Positions 1 to 12,852 of a DNA stretch of 64,000 nucleotides are shown here, piece by piece. Each line of letters opens with the position of its first letter. Position 1 is the stretch's first letter. Where the stretch lies: contig JAYKKT010000089.1 of the NCBI GenBank assembly GCA_036023115.1, positions 11,318,001 through 11,382,000 on the forward strand, written 5' to 3'. A model generated the notes under the pieces. It saw only the letters and a program-made list of their open reading frames with translations, was not told the origin of the DNA and made no database searches. Made by a program: the position numbers and the translations under genes. Source of the stretch: Brasenia schreberi (lineage: Eukaryota > Streptophyta > Magnoliopsida > Nymphaeales > Cabombaceae).

Positions 1-1445
1 AAATACCTAGAAATTTTTTCATGAGGTGGAGCTTCAAAGAATATGAAGACCCAAGCCAATTTATGAGAGTGGTTTGCAAGCGAATCCGCCACTATGTCCC
101 CTTTCTCGATAACCATGGGTGAGACGCACCCTCCAATCTATATGCATAAGATTATTGATCTGCTGCATTGCAAAAAAAAGATTATTGATCTGCTGGATGA
201 GCTTCCCCACACCCATGCAGAACCAAATTAACAGCGCTTTGAGAATCGGCCTCTACCCATATGAGAGGAATGTGTTTCCCCAAGCTAACTCCAGAACAGA
301 AAGTATTCTCCATTATTCTGCCATTATGAATTTATGATAATGGATACTCCAATACTACTATTATAATTTTATTTTATTTAACGTTTTCTAAATTTATAAT
401 TTTCATTTTAGTTCTTTTTGGCGCCTAAACGTTTTCAAATTTCAAAAGTCAAATAACACATGGCGCCTCACGGGCTGTCGTGTTAACAACAAAAGTTCTT
501 TTTGGCGCCTAATTTCGGAAAAGTTATTGTATACTTGTACAATATTACACCTAGATTAATAAAAATATAATATATGTCATTTATACTCATATATAATATT
601 AGATTAAAAATAAAATATATTATATTAAATATTAATTATTATAAAATTATATAAAATAATACTCTAAGAGACTCTTACAATTTCTCCTAATTCTAGGAAA
701 AAATTGACTAATCACATATTTAAATTAAATAATCTACATTTGCAAGATGCATAACTATATCAAATTGTTACTGACATAGTTACCTTAACACTTTTTTTTT
801 TCCTAAAACGTTTATTTAGCATACGCGTAAATATATATGCATTTATTTATATATATGCATATAAACAATTTGCAGAAGATTATAAATTTAAATTTTGTTA
901 TCGTAATCATAAAAAAAAATGTAAAAACGCAAAAGTAAATAATTCTTCTATCACACGGATAATAACAACTTCAATGTTGTAGGTATTTTACAATTTATTT
1001 ATATATAAGAATTTATTAATATATATAAGACAATTACTTTTTTATTTAATGGAATATAATATACGTTGGAGTGGAGAGAGGTTTATATGGGATCGTAACT
1101 CAGGTAGGTAACGGATTCCATTCTGTTGTGTGATTGAATATGATATGATGAGAATGTCATATTAGATAAATAATTAACGAGTCTTATAATTAATTATTGT
1201 ATAATAAATTTAAAGTTTAATTTTAATATATTGTATATATATATATATATATAATTTTAAAGATAATTATGATAAAATTAAATATTTTTAATAATATAAT
1301 AATATATAATTAATTAATAATATAACAATATATTTTTAATAATTTATTATTACTAAGATTTGATTTCAATACATTTAATTCCTTACTAAAAAAGTCAAAC
1401 AAAAAATATCAGAGGATGATCGGACTATGTACACCGTCAGTCTTT
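1..1445. other. AT-rich intergenic region
   Basis: This stretch lies downstream of the minus-strand SnRK1 beta-subunit gene. It is strongly AT-rich, with a short TA run near 1234-1252 and many homopolymer tracts. A phrase reading tctttttggcgcctaa occurs twice (about 414-429 and 495-510), so a small local duplication is present. No open frame with recognisable protein similarity was seen. The 3' UTR of the gene should occupy the right-hand end, but no poly(A) signal could be fixed. Confidence 0.6.
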
Positions 1446-4400
1446 TCACCTTCTTAATGGCTTGAATAGAACAGCAGTGACAAACTTCTCCTGGAACCTG
1501 TGACTCAGACGAAATCCGACAAGTGACTGAGAACCCTTGCTTTTCTGTATGAAGAGATGGTTCAGAACCACATGGTGAGGTCTCAGAGACGCTTCTGGAG
1601 TGTCCTGCTCTCCGAGGACAGTGCGGTGTGCGTGCGGTGGTATTACCGGTGGTTCCTTTGTGAAATCCTCCATAACTGGAAAAGGTTGGTTGTAGCTAGA
1701 GTCCGGTGAAGGCGGAGCCTCAAACTCTGCGACTCCTTCGATACAGTCTGGAACATAATCCTTCAGACAAGGATCCCAACGTAAGATTAAGTTCACTTTC
1801 ACACACTCACATACACATGCTTTACTCCACGTAGTTGTTCCTCTCCATCCATTTTCTTGGCTAGATTCATGTTAACAACAATGGAAAACTTTCCATTACT
1901 ATTATCAAATTCAAGCTAACAACATATGAAAGCATGTATGTTTCACTCAACAGTAGTTTATAGAGCTCAAGGGTCACAGCTCATCTGGCTTAGGCAAGTC
2001 TGATCCTAACTTGCGAAGTTCGATACCGGGGGTGAGGATCTGCACAGTCTGCCTAGCTTATGAAGAAGAAAGAAAACTGAAGTTCTATATTAGACATGGA
2101 GAACGACGCAACACTTTCTCCTAGTCCACGACATGTCAAACAAACAATGTTCACGGAAATTCCTGCAAGCAAGGGAGAAAGTTCAATAGATGGGAACAGG
2201 CAATTACACTAGAGTCCATAGAAAACTTCATAGCAGAAAGCTTGCGGACCACAACTAGTCATAAACCAAGCAATTGATCGGATTTTGGGCACATCTACTT
2301 GACATCGAAACTAGGATGTCAGATCCGAGGCTACAAGAGAGAACTGAATCCGTACCTGCACATCAAGAATATTAACAAAATGGCCCTTCTCGTCTGATAC
2401 GCAGGGAAGATCAGGTATGTATCTCTGTTCATTGTCTACGACAAATTTGTATCGATAAATACCACAAGGAAGAACCAACAGAATGGCATGATCTTTTCCC
2501 GATTTTGCTAGCATCTTCCTACAAACCGAAATACGAGTCGCACAAAGTGACCATTACTTACATTGTTTAAATTGCTGCTACAATCAGAAAACCTCTGGGA
2601 TAGCTTTAAGAAGAGAAAAAACACAAAAAGCAAAAGAACAAGCAAACCTAATTCCTAATTAGCTGCAGCCACAAGAAAATCCATATACCTTGACATCCAA
2701 TTGTCCCATGAACCTTCAACAGCAACATCATTGCCACCATAGCTCCAAGTGATCACAACCGGGATCCCTGGCTCTTGATTTTCTGTAGAATCAAAAGGAT
2801 CAGTCGACCAAGGCTGATTGCGTGTTGCGTTAAGCTCTGGAGACCCACACAGAGGGCGGACAGGTGCCTGAAAAATATATAGGCAGTTCAATCAATAATC
2901 TCTAGTTTTTCTTTATTTTTTCCTGAAACCAAACTTGATGAAAGCAGTGCATGGCAAAACAAAGATAAGAGAAAAAAGATCCCATGTTAAAACAAATTTT
3001 CAACTGATGAGATTCTCTTAATAGAATGTCAAGAATGATGAGCATAACATTCTCTCATGCAACATCATTGGGTCAGAACAATTTAGAGGTCTTCAATTCC
3101 TTAGTTTATGGATCAGGTCGTGTCGTGGGTTCATAGGCACATACAGACTCTTATATTTCATCAAGGTTTGCACATCATGAGCTAACCTGGGAAGATGTAG
3201 TCAAGTGAGAACAATTTTTCAATTGAAAGAATGATCAGAAAAGAGATGTAACCTGGGAAGATAAATAGATTATGCATTTCCATTGAAAGAGTGGTTCAAG
3301 GCAACAATAATGAAAAATAACACATGCAAGTAAAATGAACACAACCCACAAATCGAGCCGTCTTGTGAGAAAAGCAGAAAAGGAGAGACAGAAAAGCTCA
3401 TTTGACATGCATGTCTAAATTGTCCAAGATTCTGAATTTAATCATTGTTGTAAGGCGATACTTTTGCCCAGAAGAATTGGAACTGCATCTGATCTTATGA
3501 CCCGTACTTCTGGTACTTGCTCATCTTCTCAGTCTACATGACTAATCCTGTGCATCCCTTGGTAGATGACACCATATGCTGACAATTCATGCTTTAGTCT
3601 AATGATAGTTCTTTACTTGGAAAGAAAAGAAGGGCATTCCACCACAGTTCACGTACAGATTCAGACCCTAATCCCAGTTGGGACAATTTGTCCGTCAAAA
3701 CTGGATTAGAGTCCAGTGCAACAAAACCAGTTGACAACTCCTAAATTATATACCATGGTATTAATTGCTCCAAGTTTGAGCCAAAATAGTCTTGTACTCG
3801 AGACAGACAGCATCAGTTGTGCACCTAAATCCTGGTTATCAACAACGACCTCTCTATGAAATTGTTGAAATCTTATTTCAAAATCCTTTTACGTAGTCAA
3901 AACCATCTGTAATGCGTTGTTTCTTAGAATCTCTTCCTTTAACAACAAAAGTTTCTTATGCAGCAACTGACGGCTGGAAACACCGTTTCCATGTTTCCTA
4001 AACGTAGGTTCTCAGAGTAGAAGCAACCGCACAAATCCATCACTTGCATCTAATGCAAAAGCAATATGAGACAAATTTTCAGGCAAATCAGATATTTAAA
4101 GTGCAATATATCATCCAGAATGGATTTCAATAAACATCAGAAGCAGAAGGCAAAAGAAAATTGTTTTTCCGTTTTCTCATAATCAGCAAGTAGTGCCCGG
4201 GAAACAAAGGAGAAGCATAACGGACGAGACGAAGACCAAAATCGCACCAGGTCTGGTGGCAAGCAAGACTCTGCAATTCAATCTCGCCCCTGAATAGCAG
4301 AAACTGACGATAACTGTACTTCAATTAGTGACACCTTAATGCGCCTTAGAGAAACTGCACTTAGACCATCGTCAAAATTGTTTTCCACATTTCTGTTCAA

Positions 4401-4939
4401 GAAAATAACTTTGCTATTTAGACTGAACTGTAGACGGCGTTACGTGAATAAGGGAATGGATGATTAAAGCAGAAAAGACAAGTTTTTCCACTCCATCGAA
4501 AACATACCGTGGATAATATCACTTTCATAACGTTAAAAAATGCAAAAGGTACGGTCCAGATCCCAACTATCATAGAGAGAGAAGGGGAGGTAATGAACAA
4601 AAAACAGTAAAAAGAGAAGGAAGAGGAAAATTCGAGAGATGACGGGGAACGCGGCAAAGAACAAAGGAAAGAAAAGGTAAAGAGAAAGCCAGAAGCAGGA
4701 TTCGTTCAGATCCGGATTACCGCGGGAGAGAAGAGAATCGGAGACCGCGACCTCGTGGGGCTCTGCGGTGGCGAATTAGCGAACAAGTCGAAGGAAGACG
4801 GGCGGGCGATCGGGCCAGTGCGCGGTGAGATGTCCGCCGGAAATCCTCCCGGAAGGCTTCCTACGGCGCCGTCGCGCCGCGCCGCGCGTTTCTGAGCAGC
4901 ATTCTCTTCTTTTCCCTCGATGACGATAGCGTTTCCCAT
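1446..4939 (-). CDS. KINB: SNF1-related protein kinase (SnRK1) regulatory subunit beta, AKINbeta1/2 type
   Basis: Non-catalytic beta subunit of the SnRK1 energy-sensing kinase; it scaffolds the catalytic alpha and the gamma subunits. Coding exons on the minus strand are 4721-4939, 2689-2867, 2356-2518 and 1446-1760. All junctions are GT-AG, the phases agree, and the sum is 876 bases (291 aa), close to the family length. The start is ATG at 4939, giving MGNAIVIEG with Gly2, a typical N-myristoylation signal of plant beta subunits. A Ser/Pro-rich segment (about residues 50-72) precedes the glycogen-binding CBM48 domain (about 100-178), with GGNDVAVEGSWDNW and then SGKDHAILLVLPCGIYRYKF. The C-terminal ASC/AMPKBI domain (about 235-291) contains LRPHHVVLNHLFIQ and ends in VLFKPLRR. 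The first intron is 1.85 kb. Exon 1 is far more GC-rich than the rest. The frame is intact. The paralogue (beta1 or beta2) is not resolved. Confidence 0.93.
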
Positions 4940-5139
4940 TCCCCTCTGCCTCGCCTCACCCCTTAGAGATCCTCTACGGGATGGCAGACAACAGCATTGC
5001 AGTCTCAACGGGCAAGATGCTCTCCGGCAGAATATGGCAGTTTCCCGGCGAGCAGTTTCTGACTCGAACTTGGTTTCGAGAAGTAGACGGTTCGTCTATG
5101 AGAGAGAGGGAGTCGCCGCTAGGGAAACAGACCCAAGTT

Positions 5140-5146
5140 TTTTATA
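5140..5146 (-). promoter_or_regulatory. TATA box of the SnRK1 beta-subunit gene
   Basis: Read on the minus strand this is TATAAAA, within CCATATAAAAAACTT. It lies about 200 bases upstream of the ATG at 4939, so transcription would start near 5110-5120 and leave a 5' UTR of about 175 bases. The interval between them is GC-rich and has a CT-rich stretch on the transcribed strand, common in plant leaders. The box is visible; its use is inferred from position only. Confidence 0.55.
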
Positions 5147-5162
5147 TGGCGAAATGACGTGA

Positions 5163-8100
5163 AAGTCTGGTCGAACAAATGATAATGGCATTCTTATCCT
5201 TTAATATTTATCATTACGATTATACCCCTACTCCTATGGATAATGACATACCTTCCCGGCCCTTTCGAGTCTTTTTTCCATCTCAACCCTCGGTTTCGGT
5301 TCTAGCCCGGGCCTGGGCCTGTAACAAAGCAAGGGGGGTCCAATCCGGTTACAGTTTCGGGTCTTGTTAGATCACCTTTGGTTTCAGTGAGCATTCAATT
5401 CGATTCGGTTTCAATTCCAACCACTTATTAGAAAACAAGGCATGATTTCAGTTTTAGGTTTGATTGAAAAAGTCGAAAACTCTAGTTTAACAACATTGCT
5501 TTATAGATTTTGTCAAATGCACGTCCTGGGTCAAATCTATAATCTATAGCTTGTGAGTGAACCGCCAAGCCAGATAAGCTATTGCTTTTTCTACATTTTG
5601 GTGTCAAAATATATTAAGAGGCCAAGACAACAGGGATGACAATATTGAGAACAAGATGTCTGGACATCTCAAGTTTGGGTTTGGACATGAGAACAAGATG
5701 TCTCAACCATATTCCATATACAAACGTACCCGTACCCGTACCCGTGCCATTCAGGTTTGATTCAGAACCAGGTATAGGTATACCCGTCCCCAACCCGCTC
5801 GATTGTCATCCCTACAAGACAGTTGAAGGGGGTTGTACGTGATTTTAGGTTTCAAGGTGAGGGAATTAGCAATTTTTCAAGAAATATCAACGACTTGGGA
5901 ATGTCTGGATACGCTCAATGACGTGGAATACACGTGTGGCAGCTACTACGTGGGTACCAGGCGGACCCCACTTCCCCTTGTTCAATCTTCAACGCGTGTC
6001 AGATCGGTACACGGCACCATACTAAATGACGGAAAAGCCCCTCAAGCGGTCTTCTGCGGTCCCTACTGCACGACGAGGATGAGGGGTTCAATGAGAAATG
6101 ACTGAAACACCCTTGAAGTACCACCGCGGTGTCATCGCATGCAAACAACGAGCGAATCTTTCTTTTCCATTTCTTTTATTATGAATTCCTCCTTTTCTTG
6201 GTGATATTCAAAAAGGCCCTCCGTTTCGTCGATGTTAACAGAAACCCTCTGTGGCGGGTAAACTAACCAAGCTAGGGCTTGCAAACTAACCAAGCTGCTC
6301 GTAGATTGACACTGCTCCATTCGCTTTTTATTCGTGTATATTCAGTTCGTGACCTTAACTCATTTGAACATGAACATGGGTGTTTGAATCAGCTTGACTC
6401 ACGAAGCTCACAAAAAAAGATGAGCTGCTCGTGAACTGTTCTTGTTGTAAGCTCGATCAAAAACTTGCATGCAACTTCTCTCTATTGCATGGTTATTCAA
6501 TATTTTTAGATCATTTACCAGGGATTCAAAGATTTCATTTCGAGCATGAGATGAATTAAATGAAAATGGGCATTTGAACAAGCTGAAAGGCAAGTTAAAT
6601 TGAGTGTGAATGAGCTTGAGCTTGGCTTATTTATATTCGAAAAAGAATTTATAGTTTGTGAACAGTGGACCTCAAAAATTCCTTAAGTCTGTCATTATAT
6701 ATAAGAAAATACAAGTATTTTATGAATGTGAAATACAAGTGCATCTCACCCCAAAAGAATTCTTGGGTCCACCGTAGCTTATGAACATGTTTGAGCATAA
6801 TTGACTTGTGTTTTTGTATGTGTGTGTGAGCTTATGCTGGAAAAGAATGGGCATAGGGTCCAGTTCATTAAGCTTGTTTACCATCCCCATATGGAGCTAC
6901 ATTATCTATCAGTTGGACAATAAAATTGAAGAGATCGTTCAATTAAAGAAAAGTGAACTTTTTTTGTAATTACTAGTCAATGAGGGGGTTTATGGAAAAT
7001 AGCCAACAAAAGATAAGTTTAAGAGAAAACCAAACTCAAAATCAAGCCTTTAAGCTAATTAAATGAGGCACATGGCTTTTTTTTAGTGTTCTTCTCGTGT
7101 CGACTCAAACATTTTGAGGCGTTTAGATGTTGGAAAGAAAATCTAGAAAACTGTGAGGAGCTTTTGCTCCTTACAGTTCTTAGGTATCATTGTAGGAAAA
7201 ACAAAGTTTTGTTTACTTTAACTAATTGGAGTGAAAGTTTTTACGTTTCTTTATTATTAAAATATATTAATGTAAGTATTAAAGTTGAATCAAACATTTT
7301 AAATTCAAAAGAAGAGAAAAAAAATTACATAATAGTCTATAAGAAAACCTTCATGAAGACGGTAGCCACCCCTCCCTTAGGTGTAAAAACTAGCAAAAAA
7401 AAAGGAGATTCTAGCAAAAAATAAAGAGATTTAATGTGACGAAGGCGACATGAAGTGGTAGACCATTCTAAAGCGAGGTGAAGTATGAACCTTACTTGAA
7501 ATGTGAAAAATTCTTGAGTTTATCATTGTATATAGAAAAATACAAGTGCTTCGTGAACCTAAAATACAAATACCTCTTACCTCAAAAAAAAATTCTTCAG
7601 TCTGTCATTGAGGACATGACACTCATCAAGTCTTCTTGTAAGCTAAATTAGTTGTGTCGTAAGGATGGTGAAAAGCAATCTCTAAATTCTTAACGAGCAT
7701 CCTTAAAACAAAGCCTAAAGAACAAGAAAACACATGGAAGATACGGAATTGACTCACAAGCTGAAGGTGACGAGTTCAATACTCTAGAAAGGGGGGAAAA
7801 GTATAAAGAAGCGGACATAAAAAAAGAGGAGAAAACCACACATTAGAATGTCATGGGAAAACATGGTGCTTAATCGGGCATTGCCAAATTTCAGTGGCCT
7901 GTCTAAATTATTATCTTATTTTGTATCTTTATAGTGCTATGATTCGGAAATCTGCCTTGAGAACCAAAAACAATGTTTAATATCAATACAAAAATAACCA
8001 AGGCACCGGTAAAGCCAAAGGATGCGAAGCATGATCGTGAAGTTTGCTGATGGTGAATATTAAAATGCTGATTGAACGTGTTAATCACAACCCTTAACGC

Positions 8101-8599
8101 TAAAGATACAAAACACTTTGCTTCCCACTTTGTCCTTGGTTTATATATATACATATATATATATATACATATACATATACATATATACATATATGTATGC
8201 TAGAGACACTAAAGACTCGTGCACAGAAAGTGAAGGCTGACCAAAATAAAAAAAGGATCTGACCTTTTTAGGTCTTTTCTTTGACTCCCCTTCGCATATA
8301 CATGTACATATATCTATATATCTATGTATATATACATAGAGAGAGAGAAAACGGAAGACATTCATGCTCAATTTAGCAATTTGTATGGTTTTACCGACCA
8401 CCACTCTCTATCACCTTCAAATATTTCTTCACTTACCTTCATCGGTCAAAACCGTTGTCATCAACACTGACAACACATAAGAAAATTAAATATTTATATA
8501 TAAATAGGTGGTTTTGACGGACGAAATGAGGTTTTGGGGAGTAAGGGAATAGTAGAAGATGGTAGGTGGTGGCCAAATAGCTCGATTGAGCACCCGAAC

Positions 8600-8600
<1 letters not shown>
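5163..8600. other. Gene-poor intergenic DNA
   Basis: No coding exon was recognised on either strand. Short direct repeats are present, for example gagaacaagatgtct at about 5648 and 5688, and a run of the pentamer/hexamer cccgta at about 5728-5745. The stretch contains AT-rich segments with TATATACA runs at 8144-8195. Open frames here are short and show no family resemblance. Confidence 0.5.

Positions 8601-8601
<1 letters not shown>

Positions 8602-8689
<88 letters not shown>
8602..8689. repeat. Compound microsatellite (CT)n-(TA)n
   Basis: About 20 CT units (8602-8642) are directly followed by about 23 TA units (8643-8689). Translated, these give the artefactual peptides RERERE and IYIYIY. 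Such compound tracts expand by replication slippage. Confidence 0.95.
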
Positions 8690-8691
<2 letters not shown>

Positions 8692-10510
8692 CAAATTAAT
8701 CCTAAATGTCATATTTGAGAGATGAATGAATTGGATAAAAAAAGTAAAAAGTAAAATTTTATTTTTTAAGCAAAAAGTTCAAATAGAATATATACTTTTC
8801 ACTTTTTTTTGCTTTTCTTTATCTAAACTACCCATCTTTCAATCCAAAAGCTTGGATTCCCATGAATGGCTTGCATACACGCATGCATGAGTGTGTTTTA
8901 GGCTTTGGCCTCCTGTTCAAACCAATAAGAAAAAACTGAGAAAGCACCTCACCCCTCTGTAATGTGGATATGCTACTGGTTATTTGTTCCCCAAAGATAT
9001 CAGATAAAGATACTATCACAAAAAAATCACAAGGTGCACAATGACCAATGGCTCACCTGGTTAAGGAATCAAGTCACAAGATGAAGGCCAAAAAAGAAGA
9101 AAGAAAATCACATGTGAATAGATTCACATCCATAATATTTGACGATACATTTAAAATTCATGAAAATTTTATATTTTGCAAGTATGTCATCTTTATTATA
9201 CTTATATCACTTTAAGTGGATATGCCATGAATGGTCTATTAAGATCAAAGCCGTCCATTTCCACGATGGATGGACGACAAATGTATCTTCAGTTGGATCA
9301 GACTTCTGGTGGTAGCTCATGCTTAAGGCCACCACCACCTAACTTTAACCTCGTTGAGGTATCAATTTTTGGGTGTAAATTTTTTGTGACACCTATAACA
9401 TATAACTTTTAGGACCTAAATTTTTTTACCACACTCATAACACTCAGTTGTGTAAGCCCCAAAACTTTTAGAGTTCGACCCAAAATATTTAAGTCAATAT
9501 TCGAGCTCTACCTACTAGCAAATTCAAACAAATCTCAACCATCTAATTAAAAAGATAATATTTTATTTTTTAATTCAAATCTCAATTATTCATCTTTCAA
9601 ATTCAAACAAGTACACTTATACTTTGTTTTTGACAACATTTTGTTTTGAAATTTAAAATTTGAAAACAAACAAGTTTACTTATATTTTTTTTATGTGATT
9701 AATTAAAAACCTAACAATTTGCTTTTTGAATTCAAATATGAATTATTCATCTTTTAAATTAGATGATTGAAATTAAAACTCAAACAACAACCAACCATTC
9801 ACCACAAAAGATAGACATGCGAGATTTAATAAGATGTTGATATGTGATCTATCTTATTTTCGTCGTACGGCTAAGTTGTAAATAAGAAAGATATGTTCCA
9901 AAAGATAATGTTTTGGTGGGGAAGGTTGCCACGAGAAAGACACTTCTTTAGTATCTCGAAGGAGACAACTGGATGATATGTATGTGGATATGGATAAAGG
10001 GGAAGACAATTGACAAGTGGACAAAATTAACTCATGTTTATCTTCACCTACGGCTAGTCTGCGGAACGAGCCGAGCTGTGCCGGGCCGGGCCGGGCCTGT
10101 TTGAGGCTCATCTTATAAGATTCTTGCTTGTTCATCTTAGTTGTTCATCAACGCAAGCCGGCTCATACCTAGATAAGTAGAGATGTAGACGATGGAACTG
10201 TGTGTTTGTTTGTAGGTTCGGAAACTTGAATTACTTACGAAATTTTAATTGAGACACGAAATTCTTGCTAATTTAAGTGGAAAATTAGCTCTTAATGCAA
10301 TATTTATTTAGTAAAAGAACTTATTCCATCGAACACGTACAAAGCACCTAGAGCATTAGCTCACTGGCATGGCTCTCTAATACCCACAGTTATTCGAAGA
10401 GAAAAGGCATAATCAAACATAATTTTTAAATATCTATCGTTATTTGGGTACCATATTCACTTCTTCAAAGTTCTATTGAATCGAGAAGTAGGTTTGATTA
10501 TAAGTCTTTT

Positions 10511-10546
<36 letters not shown>

Positions 10547-12638
10547 GATCCTCTAGATAATTCATTTGATGTCTGACTTGGCCCTAGAGCGAGTGTGCGG
10601 GTATGAGTGTTAGGCTTTGCCCTCCCAAGAAAAAGGAAGGACATATACATGATATAAATAATTATGTTAACATAATTTTATGACCTTAATATATTTAACT
10701 TCTCGCATGTACAAGACTAAGTGGATATGAGCCGAAATGAGCTGACCACTAGCCGAACAATGACCAGCTCATCGGTCATGGCAGATGACGGCTTTGTGTT
10801 CTCTTTCCTTGGAAAACAACCAGAAAACAAAGTGGATACTAATGTAAAGTCTTCTTTTGAATAATAATAATTGGGGCTTCTCTCATAACTTTTCTTCCAT
10901 GTATTCCCTAAGAAACCCCTAATTCGATATCTTGCAAGGAGAAAATGCAACCTTGATAATGACATTATTCTCAAGATGATGCTAACAAACAAGAGATGGA
11001 CCAACATAGATGATGTTGATTTTCATGCACTTCTTTATAAGGAAATGTATTTCATTGTGCTACAGGTCCAATCAAGAAATTATGTTTTTTTTTAAGCTAA
11101 TATTAATAAATCCATATGTCACAATAAAATATCCGACTAAGTTTTACGCGAGCTATGAGTTACCATTCGCAACCCTCCATCTTTACCTGGTCTAATACCA
11201 GCTACAAGAAAATACCCCCATTGAATTCTCGCCTCCTTGGTGTAATTTCACTGGCTCATAGGTCAACATCACACCCCTTTGGTGCAGTTTCTTTTTTGTT
11301 TTCCTGGTTACAACAAGAGGCCGAAGCCTAACTATATATGATGTATATACCTGAATCGATACATAATATAATATAAGCTAATATATATAATGTAATGTTA
11401 TTAAATAGTTTTTTATCTTACAATTTTATATGATTTTATCATGTATCATACCTTGAATTGCTATATATAATTTATTGAACCGTATCACCCTGTATCATAC
11501 GACACAATATAATATAGCTCACGTACCTTATTGTACACTCTTCTATCACACCATACAACGTAGATTTTTTTTCAGAGGTCATACTTTTCAACTTTTGAGA
11601 CCCAAAGTTGTTTTAAACTCCTTAAAGTTACTTCCTATCACTTTCTCTTTTTAAAAAATCCACCACTCTCTCCTTCAAAGATCAAAGTGTCACATTTTTT
11701 ATTACAATCCCAATTCTCATTTAATTGATAACTATTATGGCCCACAAGAAAGTTTGAGAATAACACAATAACACAGAGAAACAATAGTGACGAGATATAA
11801 TTTTTATGGTAATAACTATGTTATCCATGTTTTTATATTTTTAAGTTCAAAATTTTAAGAATCCATAACTCTTCCAATTTTTAGTAGTATAAAACTTTAG
11901 TATAACTTTTTGAGTTTTTTTATTAAGATAATGTTACCTTTTATGTAAGCATTTGATGTACAATATTATGCATGTTACAAAATCGTTTGATTTTTTTCTA
12001 ATATGTTTTCATTTTTAATAGTTTTTTAAATTATAAAAAAAGCATATGTGATGTGAGAGATCTTTTTCACCTCCCGTTATGTGATGTAGTATCTGACAGT
12101 TTTGTCATTAGCATCACAATAATGCTTGGCCCTTCAAGTTTATTAGACGATTACTTTAATCGTTCTGTATCATAAACTTGCAAGATTATGCCGTTTGATG
12201 TCTTGAAAAGCGAACACCTTTGACTAGTAGCAGCTAACTTTGAATAAGAGCACCACTAACCTCACATTTACAAATATTTGTTTATTAATTTATTTACTTA
12301 TATTGGTTACAATGGAGGTGCAGAACCCAGGTATGCACGCCCTGGATTGTATTTTATTCATCTAGTATTGATTAAGCAATTTGGTGTCTTGAATAAGAGA
12401 GAAAGTAAAATTGGGAGAGCCTTTTCTGAGGGATGTAAGCCTGTGACTTGACAGTCTGCCCACATTCAATCTAATCTCCCTCACTTTATTTTCACTTTTC
12501 TTTTAATGACGACCAGCATTCGGCAACCATGGCATGAGTAAGCGCATCAATAAGCCCAGACAGAATACAAATAGGCTGCTGCTGCTCTGGCTACGTTACT
12601 AAAAGAAGTGATCCCCATGTGTAGGCTCAGCTTTTGCG
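8690..12638. other. Gene-poor intergenic DNA with TA microsatellite and GATAC-rich patch
   Basis: No gene was recognised. The region contains an (AT)n run at 10513-10544, a GC-rich cluster of gggcc units at about 10080-10096, and a stretch at about 11330-11530 rich in scattered gtatc/gatac motifs (for example aatcgatacataatata and ccctgtatcatacgacac). That patch resembles degraded versions of the motif arrays of the hAT element at 17974-21389. The right end should include the 3' UTR of the ZIFL gene. Confidence 0.45.
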
Positions 12639-12803
12639 TTATATTAGATCTTCCTTCTCCACATAAGGTTTCTCAAGAGAAGCCATCAGGAAAGTTTTGA
12701 AGGTCATCAGTGCTACAGCCAGCAGCATCAAGCTCAAGATGAAGAAAACCATTGTGTCACCTGCCATTAAAACGAAATGATGTGATGAACCGGATAATAA
12801 AAG

Positions 12804-12852
<49 letters not shown>
